A stretch of DNA of 64,000 nucleotides from Larimichthys crocea. Lineage: Eukaryota; Chordata; Actinopteri; Sciaenidae. Shown here piece after piece: positions 11,698 through 24,100 of this stretch. The position numbers and the translations under genes are program-made. Numbering within the stretch: the first letter of the stretch is position 1; every line of letters starts with the position of its first letter. The stretch spans positions 19,584,713-19,648,712 of the forward strand of contig NC_040022.1 in NCBI RefSeq assembly GCF_000972845.2. Reading direction: 5' to 3'. Under the pieces are notes generated by a model that was not told where the DNA came from, made no database searches, and saw only the letters and a program-made list of their open reading frames with translations.

Positions 11698-14600
11698 CAA
11701 ACACATTTCCTGTGTTTTCATTGACACTTGTTTATCGGCATGTTGATGATTTTTCTCTTATGTTATTTAAACTGCAGGGGCAGCATATCAGGAGAACATG
11801 CTCATGCAGCCCATAATCATGTCTTCAGGTATGTTACACATCTCCCTTCTTTCATTGGTGTGTAAATATGCAGGTTTGTTTTCACATAGAAAAGTGCTTT
11901 TGTTGTTTTGGTTATTTATTTTTAATCACATATGGTTCTCTTTATATTCTAGTTAGTACATTTCATCTGTGTGATAAATAAGCTAGTTTTTTGCCACTGT
12001 TGTTGTTGTCTGATTTGTTTTTCAGTAAAGAACGCCACAGCCCCAACACTGCAGAGCATAAAGAACAGAAGAAGAGGGAGAAGCAGCGTCTGGAGAGGGA
12101 GAAAAAAGAGCAAAAAGAAAGGGAGAAGAAAGAAAATGAAATGAAAAAGAAGTTCAAAGTAAGCCAGGCAATCAAATTATCGAAAGGCTTTCTTCCCTCT
12201 AGTGAAGCGGCTTTTTCTGTCTTGAGTATTTTTAAACATTACATCCTACATGTCAATAAGAATCTTTGTCAATGATAAAAGCGTGGTTCTCTAGGTGACT
12301 GGGGATGAGGAGCCCATGTACCACGCCAGAGTGATTGTGGCTAGCAAGGTTCGCAAGAACGACCTGCCAGTGAAGAGCGGGGACACAGTCAGCATCATTC
12401 GCACCACCAGCTGCCCCAAAGGCAAATGGTTGGCTCGAGACGCCAACCACAAGTGTGAGTTTAGATGTTTGTGATTATGAACCGGAGAGCAGTTTAAATC
12501 TTCAGAAAATGTTATTTTGAAGAAAAAAAAAAAAGTTTTACATTTACACCCCATAGTCATTAGTTGCTAACCGCTCTGTCCTGGGTATTGCAGATGGTTA
12601 TATTTCGGTCATGAATGTGGAACTAAACATCAAGGAGATGCTGGAGCTTGGCAAGAAGGCGCAAGCAGCAGGACGAGGAGGCAACCTGGAAGGAGACACC
12701 ATCAGCATTGGGAGCAGGTACAGAGTAGCTGATTTAAAAATTCTGGTTTCTCAATTAAACAAATCAAAAAAAAAAGACTTGTGACCTTTGCTTTCCAGTC
12801 TATCAGTAATTAATGATTAATAATTATTTTCTTTATTTTGCAGATCCTCTAGCCAACCTGTGCTAACAAGCAGCTGTAGGTATCAATAGCCTCTGCGCAA
12901 ACACAATGAGCTCTATGGCTTCCTCTAACCCAGACTTTGCTTTTGCTACTTCATCATCACAGAAAGCACTGCAGCCTAATAAAGAAAGCACATACAGCGT
13001 TAACTGGTTGATATAATGTATGGACTTGTTAACTGACAGAGAACAGTTGCGCAGTTTGGCAACCAGCCCGCGGCATTACACAACGTAAACCCTGGCTCAA
13101 ATAACTTCGCTAGTCGTCATTTGCTCGACAGCCGTGTGTTATTTTATGATTGTAAAGGAATTCCATGTAAGCTGAGGCCTTTCTGTTTCTACCCTGCCAA
13201 ACATCTATCGGCAGCGTGCGCTTTGTGCTTAATCGAGCTAATTTGTATTTCCACAGTTACAGATGACAGTGAGGAGTGGGCCTGTGAAGATGAGACCCTC
13301 TCACCCTCCAATGAAAGCCAGTAAGACTGACAAGTTTACTGTCCTTTACTGTGGTTTCAAGAAGAATGACAGAAACCATTGACCACATAAGAGTACATTT
13401 GAGTCATTTCCTTTTGAAAGATTTTAATTGAATATATGTGGCTCACACTATATTTAATTATTTTCTTTCTCTTCATTCTGTACAGTTGCTTTCCCCGGCA
13501 GACTGCCTCAGTGCCCGACATGTGTGAGTACATTTTATACTCTGTCCTTTTTTGAAGTTAAAACATGAGAACAGAAGATGTTCCTCCACGCCCCCTCAGC
13601 CTTCTGGTTTAGTGGTTGTTTTATGTTATGCATTGACGTATAGCAGAATGTAACTATCCTTTGATGTACACTTATACCATGCTGTTTCCTTACTCCCTCC
13701 CTCCTCTGTCTTACTGTCTTTACATAACTTGGCCCCATGCCTCCTTCACCTGACCACCCACCGGCCTCTCTGCCCTTCATGTGTTCGCTTTAACAGCATG
13801 TGGCTATGTCAGCGCCCAGCACACTCTGAGCGATGCCAACCTGGAGGACCTACACACACAGTAAGTCTCAAACACACACAGGTGTCAAAGCAGATACCTT
13901 GGCATGTGTATCCTGCTTACCCATATGGGCATAAATCTTCCATCATCTCTTCTTGAGACGGTGTGTGTGTATATATACTATATGATGTAAGTGCAAACCT
14001 ATAAATTTCTTCATGGAACTAACTATAAACATTGCAAAGAAAAACATTACGTGGAGTGGTTTTATAAGTGGAAACATTATACATTGGTCTTGGAGGGTGG
14101 TACTTACTTATTTTGTTAGACTGTAACATCTTTCTGGAGTCGTCCACTATATTATTGGATGACACTTCACTACACCAAACAAGGGTGCAATTAAGAGTTT
14201 TCATTTTTAATAAATGTACAGATTATTTTGTTGATTAATCTACTAAATGTTTCTTCCATAAAATCTAAAAAGTAGTGACAAACAGCAACTATAATCTCTC
14301 AGACATTAAAGTGTTGTTTGATCAGCAGTCTCAATCCCAAATATCTTCAGTTTACTATTGTACGACAAAAGAAAGCAGCATTTGCCACATTATTGCTAAA
14401 CAATTAATCGTTTCAGTTATTTTTCAAGCAGTATAGTAACCATTTCACTTGGTCCATCATCTAATTTTATTAATTGACTTATTTCAGTTCTACACAAACA
14501 AACAAGTTTTCTTTCCCCATTTTCCAAGGGAATTCGTCCAATTCTCTTAAATACCATTACACCAAACAGTCTCATCAGAAGTCTTCCTCTCTCACTTATA

Positions 14601-15865
14601 TGAACAGATCAAAGCCTATCAGCAGTGCCCACCTACACGTATGTTAAGTTCTGGCCAACTTGACACACTGACAGCATTCCTGTCAATCTCTCTACTAAAA
14701 AGAGGGACTGATACATTGGGATGCATGCAGCCTATACATTTTTATAGAGTGAACCTGAAATTATTACAAACGCCTCAAATAAGACAAAGGCCAGTTCTGG
14801 TCCAAGTACCTTCAGTAAATCAGTAATTGTGAGGCAGTTTTTCTTCCACATTACACTTACCCTGTGTTAACCTCCCCTTTGACCTCTGGATTCCTTCCTG
14901 GACATGAATTATATTCATCACAAGCTTATAATTATAATAATTAAAAACTATTTTCGGGGTACTGTATTGGATTATGACATTGTATAGGTGCTCTCCGCCC
15001 CCTGTAGGCCATTCATGAGTATGAAAAGAAATGGTTATAGCAGCAAAACAACTCCTAACGGTTTTCTTATCGTCGGCCTTTAGGACCAGACATGAGGCGC
15101 TGCAGAAACTGGCTATCTTCTTTCAACACAGCAAAGATGAATTTGACGACATCCTTGACGGTGGAGGACCAACCCCAACAAAGTACATTACTCTCTCTCA
15201 TCCATTACCTCAGCTATTAAAGTTTGAAGTCCACTGATGTCATATTCCTAATCTGTTAAAGATATAAAATGTTTTTTCAAATTAAAAACCTTTTTTTTTT
15301 TTCCATTTTATCTATCCTAAAAAAAAAAAAAAGTGCTGAGCCGCCAAGTAAGTTTACAAATTTAATTTTTTCCATGACTCCACTGTTGTCACCACTTAGT
15401 CACTCTCACTGATAATGGTGGAGCTAAGAGGAGAGGGTACTTACAAATCTTTCTAAAGACGCTACAGTCTCAACACTGGCGTCTTCACTGTAATGGAAAA
15501 TAACCAGTGGCGCACATTTATCTGATCCCTGTAACTTGGAGACATTGTGCAGGACATATTGCAGAGACACTTCAAAGTTGATGTGAAACTTGTATCTGCT
15601 TATCTTTATCCAGACTTCTTGTGTGCTGTTGAGGAGCCTCCATATCCGTAAGTGTCGACAGTTTCCTTCTAATCACCTGCTCTGTTTTGATCTTTATTTA
15701 TATCCACAGAGAGTTCGTAGCCAAAGAAGCAGTACTTCAGGTTCTTTGGCATTCTGCTCATAAGCTGTGATGTCCCACTGTGTTTTGTATGACAGTGAAC
15801 AGGAGGTTGACTTCACAGAGCTGGAGCTCCTTCCTCCCCCACCTCTGTATGCTGACACCTTCTGA
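8864..15865 (+). CDS. fyb2: FYN-binding protein 2 (ARAP), ADAP-like T-cell adaptor
   Basis: Nineteen coding exons: 8864-8872, 9235-10156, 10238-10429, 10647-11181, 11263-11378, 11478-11503, 11621-11661, 11778-11828, 12026-12158, 12295-12454, 12594-12717, 12844-12875, 13257-13320, 13486-13523, 13797-13860, 15084-15182, 15334-15347, 15614-15647, 15796-15865. All phases agree and give 907 aa (human about 730). The start is MEEMNFKALRAKFQ; the first coding exon is only ATGGAAGAG. Long proline-rich disordered regions come first, then an SH2-ligand-like tyrosine motif (NIYEDVE, Tyr568). Next are a charged coiled segment (EKKEQKEREKKENEMKKKF) and a helical SH3 fold (about 676-745; MYHARVIVASKV, GKWLARD). 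The protein is a raft-recruited adaptor in T-cell receptor to integrin signalling. The 81-bp intron 10157-10237 is open in frame, so retention is possible. The 14-nt exon is the least certain. Confidence 0.9.
11668..11697. repeat. Poly(T) tract in a fyb2 intron
   Basis: About 30 T in a row just after the donor of the 11621-11661 exon. It is a homopolymer prone to length variation. Confidence 0.9.
13861..15083. other. Long fyb2 intron with interspersed repeat
   Basis: A 1.2-kb intron without coding signal. About 14207-14440 holds GATTATTTTGTTGATTAATC and TTTCTTCCATAAAATCT, wording I recognise from an abundant AT-rich fish repeat. A related stretch lies at about 22395-22570 in plpp3. Confidence 0.5.
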
Positions 15866-16125
15866 TCGACATCGTGTAAAACGGGGGAATGACGGGATGA
15901 GACGCTTAAACCGTACAGCTCACTTTGGGGATTTGAGGCCGTTGTTTGTAGAGGAAAACAAAAAATGAATGGAGCTGCTGATGTGACTGTACTATAATTC
16001 TGATTTCACCTTTTGTTTAATTTCTTGTGCATGTTGATGCATTTTCACATTGAGTTCGACACCTTTTATTCTTTTTTCTAATGTTACTGTTAGTGGAGCA
16101 CACATTGAATCATTGCACTATCAAA

Positions 16126-16131
16126 AATAAA
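16126..16131 (+). terminator. fyb2 polyadenylation signal
   Basis: AATAAA 261 bases after the fyb2 stop. A second AATAAA lies at 16216-16221. Both precede the plpp3 5' region, about 0.8 kb upstream of its ATG. Confidence 0.65.
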
Positions 16132-16969
16132 TGATATAAAGTAGCCAGCTGTTCACATTTCTGCATTTGTTTGTGCATGTGTTTGCATTTGGGTTTTTTT
16201 GTTTGTGTTACCTCTAATAAATATTTGTCATTGATTTATGCTCCTAATTGCCTGCGTAACGTTTAGTAATCCACTAAAGTGATGGAATCTGTCCTGTTAT
16301 TCTTTTTTTCACCGCTTTACTCTTAGAATATACTTGTCAACGTGTATGTATGAACCTTTTTTTGTCTTTTCAGGGTTTTCATTGTCAGATGGAGATTCTG
16401 TATCACATCTTGGCATTTTGTAGTTTAGCTTATAACTTCTGTAAAAGCGGAAAAACAACAGGACTCAAGAAAAACAGACCTTGAACCACATAGATCTGCA
16501 GCTTGTAGGTCTAACCCTGGATGTTTTTGTTTTTTCCCATTGTTACTGGGCTGACTGTGCTTTGTGAAATCCCCCTTGTTACTTGCTGTTTTGCGGTGAG
16601 CATCCCCCCAGCTGCACCGGGAGGTGAGTGTGGGAATGAGCCCTGTGTGAAGGAGCTGCCATATGGCATTAATTGAGAGGGGAGGGGCTGGAAGAGGAGT
16701 GGCTTTCTTGGAGGGATGTCACAGGACTCTCACTACCCTGAAGGAAAGGAGTAAAGGATGGTTAGAAGTTAGAAGAAAGGACACAGTGGTCACACTTTGA
16801 AAGAGAAGAGCACTTTCTCAATAGACTAATAGATTAGTGAAGATTTTTAAGACGACTACTCCTCCTTAGGAGTTAGGAAAAGGAAAAGTTAGGAAAAGTT
16901 AACGGGGCACTACGATAGCTAGTAACACTTTTATTCCCTGTTTTATTTGAGCCACATTACACTTTTTAA

Positions 16970-19900
16970 ATGCAACGCTGTTTGATATATGAGAAAACCA
17001 TGGCAGCCGAGACGAGGAACGGCGGGACTTCACTGAACAACAATAACTGCAAAGACCACAGCAGGAGAAAGTTGCTGGTCGGAGTGGACCTCTTCTGCCT
17101 GTTTCTAGGTATGTTAATTACCGCCATTTGTAACATGTATCACTTAAACTGCGTAGGCTTGTTTCTATCTTCCTAATGTCAGACTAATACTCTGAACTTT
17201 ACAGGACTTGTTCTCCATTTAAAAAAAAGTGTATTTATGACATTTAACTTGTGTTTTATGTGACCATATGACGTGTATGTTATAATGACTGTTCTGTTAT
17301 TACCGTCCTGGTCGGTTCAGCTAGTTAAATGTCGGTTCACTGACAAAATGAATAAAATGCAGCGTTAAATTTATTGTAATTGTGTCAGCTAACGTAATGT
17401 GATGCAAGTTAATTGAAACAGTTCGTTTAATTAATGAAAAATGTGAGTTAATTGACACTATTTAACGCTAACAATCATATTTAAACACTTTAGCTTGAGC
17501 GTTTTTAGCCAGCAAGCTACACCGGTCTGTCAATCTGTGTTACCTTAGCAACAACAACCCCATCAGCAGTTACCTAGCTGTAACAGAGCTGTTAAGCTAC
17601 ATATTTTACAAAACAAATGACTGTAGATTTAGTTTGTGGAAGTCTGTTTCCCCCCCTTTCACCACCCAAAAGAAAAATTAACGCTTGCAGAGGGGAAACT
17701 AAACTGCTCCAGAAGGGATATATTTCTTTGGTCTCCACCTCCACCTGTACTGGACGTCTGTCTGCTTTGACTCATTATATTTTCCAGAATGGCTCACATA
17801 CCACACCAGCAGGAATTCTCTTGATCTCAACATCTGGCAAATGTGTGTGTGTGTGTGTGGAGTAATTAAGGGAAGTGGTGAAAAGGTCAGACCTGAGAGA
17901 GTGAGAGAGTGTGTGTGTGTGTGTGTGATCAACACAACACTGCAGACACGGGGTTAAGGTTGTTATTCTGTGTGAAACTTGTTTTGTTGAACCCCAAAGT
18001 CTTTGCCAATCCTTTGAGCAGTCGCTCATTTCACTCATTCATTTTCTCCTCTGATATAACAACATGTTTCCACTGTGTTGTTCTGTGGGACATTATTGTA
18101 AGGACATGAACTACAAAGTAAAGTTGTTGCAACTGCATGGGAAAAACACCAGTCCCACTATTGTTAAAACAATCCCATGAAGGATTTACAGTATAAACAG
18201 TCTTTTTCTGACAAGCTATATTTGGTTTTGGTCTAGTTTTTTGTCTCTGTGGAGGGTAAATCCCCATCATTTACTCTCTATGTACATAACTTCCCACAGA
18301 GACGCTTGTCAACAAACCAGCAGTGCTCTTCTGAGTAAAGATGTGGTGTAAAGAAAGCAGCCACAAGGAGGAAATGGTGGGTCAGTACCGGTAATCACCA
18401 CTCCTCCAGTCTGATTGCAGTTCTAATCTTACTACATCCAGGGAATATACAGTATCTCTGCTTGTCTGTCACAGCCATCAACTACCTCCAGTCCAGTGGA
18501 AACTCAGCCTGATTAAGTGGGATTATAGCTGAACCTTGACAAATAGTGCAATAAATGCTGGTGAGTGTGAGTTGATCAGGTTCAGTTTACATTAATCCAT
18601 AGCAGGTGGCGTTCATGTTTTCCAGTTAATCATCTTATAACGTTTCTGTGTGCTTTTGCTCAACAGTAGGTAGAAGGTGGCTGATCGGCTACAATTGCAC
18701 CTATAATTTCAAGTTTTAACTCTTGTGTTTTTATGTTTGTTTTTTGTTCATTGCGTCTGCAACAGTTTACTCAAATTGAATTGACCCTTTTAAAATGAAC
18801 AAAATAAAAGCTTCATCTCAGTTAAAAATGCTGAAAATTGAAACTTTGGAAGACTGTTTAAGAAGCTGACGTGAAAGTTTCAATTGAAATTGCAAATACT
18901 TAAAATAATAGTTAAAGTGGTCAATTCAGCTGAAAGGCTCCGTTTTAGTTGTAAGTTGTACAGCCTAAAAAGAAACTGTGTGCTGCTCCAGTTATAACAG
19001 CCAATTAAAAATGCTGCTGGGTCACAATTTAAAGAATGGTTTAAACATAGATGTGTAGACATTTTCATTTGTCACACTTTACAACCAATCAAACACCAAC
19101 ATAAGACGTCAGAGTCATTTATATATCAAATGTCTCATTTGATTGCGTGATATTAGAGGAGAGAGGAACACAGTATCTGCTGGTCAGATGCTTAAATTAT
19201 GTAATTTAGTTGTATACATATAAAGCACATGCATGTATGTGCATTCATGGTCATATATATGTGTATAAATGTATGCATATATTTTGTTTTACATTGTTTT
19301 TGTTTTTTTTGGATATTTCTGTACATGTAGTTAGTGCCGGTGTATTGTATATTGTATAGCGGCTGTGGCGATAGAAGATGTATAGAAATGTAAATAATGA
19401 ATGAAGCAGCACTTATAGCCACGAGCAGTTCCATGCAAATGCACTTTTATTTCACCCGAGCAGGCAGACCTGGTTTCCCTTCCACAGTGGAACTATGAGC
19501 TAAGTTTTGCAGCAGACCAGCCTGACGGACGGACGGACAGACAGACGGACAGGGGGCAGGTTGTGTGGGGGCTGCTAAAAGTAAAAACAACTGCATCTGT
19601 GTATACACCATAACTACCTCAGACGTGTATACATTTCTACGCCAGACAGTGAGAGATCCCTGCAAGTGGAAAAAGTGCGTCTGTTTATTTTAATAGTCAC
19701 ACTCAGTGTTTTGGCGAATGCCTCCAAAACATGGTGGGGATTTAATTCAGCGTGAGGGTTATACATTGATTCGAGTTTCCACAAACTGCAGCTCCAAGCT
19801 CCTGCCAGCGCTGAACTAGGGGAAAGGCGAATGGGCAAGCGTAGGAAATTCTAACAAGTGAGTCTTAATAATAACTTTCTCCCATATTTTGATGTGAGAC

Positions 19901-21088
19901 AGCGCTCAGTTATGTGCTGAAAAAAAGACATCGTCGGTCTTGCAGTGTTTGCTTCTTTTCAGGTAGGGCTGCTTCAGGGTAAAACTGAACAGAAGACACA
20001 TGATGTTGACATTAGAAACTGAAATCTCAGGAGAGAAAAAAAAAATCTTCCCCCCCACCAGCTTCGATTCTGTTTGTTTCTGTTGTCTTTGGGTTGATGT
20101 TGAGCTAATGCAAAAGACATACCCGTGCCTGCTGACTGGTGTTGTTGTTGGCAGGACGAGGACGCCCTCCCCCTCCCTCTCTCCTCCCACGGCTGTTAGA
20201 AGTGGGAAAGGAGGAAGAGGGTACGAGGGGAAAATCCTAACACGCTGTACTCGATGCTGATGCTGCACTATGTAGATGGACAGAAGGAAGAAGAAAACCC
20301 GGCTGAACGTCTAGTAACCGGACCTGACAGTGTCTCGTTTGTGGTCGTGTTTTTCAGCTGTTTGAAGCACTTGACCTGTGCAGGTCCCCTAAAAAGATGT
20401 GGACACTTTGTTTCATCAATCCATTTGCCAGCTCTTTGTCTCTCTGTCGCCTGCCTCTGGTTTTGTCGTGTGTGTCAGGTCTGTGAGTGTGTTTAGAGAC
20501 GTTTGCACAGGTCAGGACTCTGGGGTTAACGTGTTACACGTGTGTCTCTGTTCACGGCCAAGCTGAGAAAACTAAAGGGGTCAGACATTGAAGACTTAAC
20601 GTGCTTTAAAGTACTGTATATTTTCACAGCCACAGATCTCTAAGACCACCACCGATGCCACCCCACTCTCTCTCTCTTTCCACCAGACTTGCTTTGGTGC
20701 TGATCGTAGCTTCGTCCAGGTATTTGTTTGAAGAGCAAGAACGAAAATGAGAAAGTTAATAATGTGAATCCTGCTGAATGAGGAGGGAAGGCCAGCATTC
20801 TGGTGTTCCCATCAGGCATCAGAGCGCTGTCTGTAACCTGAGCTCAACCCAGCTGGACCTTCAAAGGCCAAAGTCAGCTGTGTGTGTGTGTGTGTGTGTG
20901 GATATAAGGGGTTGAGGGGCTCAGCAACTGAAGCATGTGTTGACATTTGGTTTGAGAAATCATGCCCCCCCTCCCTCCTTCTCTGCCACCACTACCACCG
21001 CAACTATCCTGCCTTCAGCAACTCTCAGCGCTGACCGTTCCACCTCTGTGATTTTTTTTATTTATTTTTTAGCTTTTTGAGACGAAGA

Positions 21089-21121
<33 letters not shown>

Positions 21122-24100
21122 CTGATGTTTGTTTTCCTTTGTATCGGCAGATCGCAGAATTATTCAAAGAGCGACTTGAAAGCTCCGCCATCAGTTAATT
21201 GCCCCTTTGAAGTCATTTTGAAAGTGTGTTTCCTAAATTCTGTCAAAGATTTGAGGCCTCTCCTGGGTACCACGTCCACGCTCAAATTTCAGAGTCCTCT
21301 ATTGAAGCCTTTGGTTCTTGGGGAAAATAAGCTGTCCTTTTTGGCTTACATTTTAGTTCCTCCCACTGTGTGTTTGCTGTTAGGAGATAAATACGATCTT
21401 TTTTGCCACTTTAAGTGGTGAAAGACACTAAATTGATCTGACGCAGATACCCCAGGGGCATCTTGAAGTGGGTCTTTTTAAGTGCACTTGAAAGCCTCGG
21501 CAGGAAAAGAAAGAAGACTGATAGTATTTGTGTTAGATAGCAGCAATGGTCTCTCTGACACGTCCAACCCTCTTAGTTTTATCTTAGCCTGTTTGATATC
21601 AGATGGTGTTGATTCACAGCATGAATTGTACACTTAATGAGGTAGATTTTTTTTTTTACTGTTTACTTGGCTCATTTTCTCAGACAGTATCTGTGTCCAT
21701 TTGGAAAACAGGAACAGAAACCTGAATACATGTCTGCTCTGAGTTTCTAACTGTCTGAGATTTTCTGTCATTGTGTGCTTTTCGATGTGTCTCCCTGTTG
21801 ATGATGTCTATTGATGTTCAAAGAGCTGTCTGACTTCTGCTCGTGTGTGTCCAAACCATACAGTGTTGCTCGTTGCCGTGTTTTTGCACAAATCTCCCTT
21901 CCCGCCTTACCAGAGAGGATTCTTCTGCAATGACAACAGCATCAAGCTCGCCTATAAGAGCAGCACGGTGTCCACCACCGTGCTCACAGTCGTGGGCGTC
22001 ACTGTGCCCGTGGTCTCAGTAAGTCCTGCTGCGGTACTGCAAGAGAACTAGAGAGCATATGTTGGGACACACTCAATTCATCCACTGGTTGGCTTGTGAC
22101 ACCTCAAAAAGACACGATAGGTTTGACAGATGCTGACTCACAGTCTGTGGTTTTGCGCGTTGTACCTCATTAGCTTTAAATCGCGTATGCTGTACATTAC
22201 TGCCAACCCTTTTCCAAAGCTACTGTATATTATCATAAGCTTTCAAATTGATTTCTCACCCTTGAGCCGAGGTAGCTGTTGCTTTCCATTTTTTTAGCCT
22301 CTGTATGAAAATGTATTAACTGTTAGAGTGATTTATCAAGTAAAAATACCAAAGATTTGTTGAGCTTGAAGGCTCACTAATGGCCTGAGAAATAGTCATT
22401 TGTAATGATGCAACTACCAATTATTTTCTGAAATAACTGAATAATCGTTTATTCTATAAAATGTCAGAAAATTGTAGAAAATGCCTTTGAGTTAAACTCG
22501 TAGGTTACTTTTCACAACTCAAATTACTGTCATGTTACTTTAAACAGTTTTGTGTTAATTAACTAATTGTCTAACTGAACCATTTCCATGACAGTTATTT
22601 AATCCCCATCCGCTGGTGAAGGTATAAAGATGCTGCTGAAAGCTCTGAAAGAACTTTATGGATTTATTTAACACAACACAACAAAACTCACCAGTGACAA
22701 GACAAATGGGCAAGACTTTTAAGTTGGGCTCTTGTATCCAGTTTAGTTAAATATATAAGCCGACTTTACCTCCAAATGTCTTATGCTTAATTGTCGGTGT
22801 GTAAGGAAATGAATGGAAGCCAAAGACAGCCTTGAGAGATAGAAGTCTGTCTGAAATGCTCAGTGTGCTTTGGAAAATGGCCAGCAGTAAATTAAAGCAT
22901 ACATGATTTGTAGGCTAAGATATTTAAAAAAAAACTACAGGTTGGTCCACTAAAAAGTTCTACTCAGAATGCCTCTCTAATCCTGAATATTGGACAAAGC
23001 TGGAGTCATTTTTCTGCATTCGTCACAGATACCAACCTCACAATGAATTGATCAGTCCCAGATGTTCACTTGTTGCCTTCTTGCTCGTACCTGCAACCTC
23101 TGTAATTTGCATATAATTAACCTAGCACCTCCATTTTCTCCCTCTTTCTCTCTCCCTCACCCATCCCCACACCCCCCTCTTTCTCTCTGTGCCACTCACT
23201 GCTTCTTCACACTAGCTGGCCTGCCTTTCTTGGTCATTGAGACCAGCGCTGTTCAGCCTTACCGTAGAGGGTTTTACTGCGATGATGAGTCCATCAAGTA
23301 CCCGGCCAAAAATGGAGACACCATTAGCGACGGTGTGCTTAGCGCTGCTGGCATTCTTATCACCATCCTCTCTGTAAGTCACCTCACCCTGAGCACTAAT
23401 ATCATCATCACTTCTTATGTTTCAGCAGACTTCACTGTTACTAGCAGCACCCATTGACACCTCATACTATGTGATACTTTAACTTGTTGTGTTAAATCAT
23501 ATGATTTCTCATCCTCAGGGCATTTTAATATCTCACAAAGAGTCTAGATGGGGTTTTAATGTGTTAATGATAACAGTCACATTTACAGCAATATCTAATA
23601 ACATGCTAATCATATAACCTTGAAATTTTAAACTGTTGAGTCGATTACATGTTTTTGTTTTTCTGCAACCAAATAATGTCATGTTCCCACTGAACTTGTT
23701 TCTGAGAAACGCACATTTAATTCATCAGAGGGTTTATCTGTCTGTTGACTCACTGAGGGTTCAAACTGAGATTATCCTAATGTTTACTCAATCAACAGCT
23801 CTCCCATAAATGTGCTATCAGTCCTTCTAAATGGCTTAATCAGAATTTAGATAAAAACCAGTCAACGGGATTTGTTCAAAGCTTTCCTCTCTGGGCTTAA
23901 TATGACTCCGTTGATTGAGGCACTTGAGCAAGTAGAGTGTTGAGTAGTTTGTTGCACTCTCCTGGGAGTAAATGGCGAGGATGTATCAAAAATCTGCACA
24001 ATAAACTGTCGTAACATCCTGTAATTACATTTAGATTTTAAGAGATTGAAACATCCCGTCTGCTCTTGATGTTTTTTTTCTGTTTGTTTGTTTTGCCAAC

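Noticed and set aside
12876..12880. Alternative fyb2 donor AG|gtatca after the 12844 exon
   Set aside because: It would put a stop directly into the following exon; the gtaggt donor keeps the frame.
15866..16969. A hidden prkaa2 remnant between fyb2 and plpp3
   Set aside because: No kinase motifs were seen on either strand. The interval is fyb2 3' UTR and plpp3 5' sequence.
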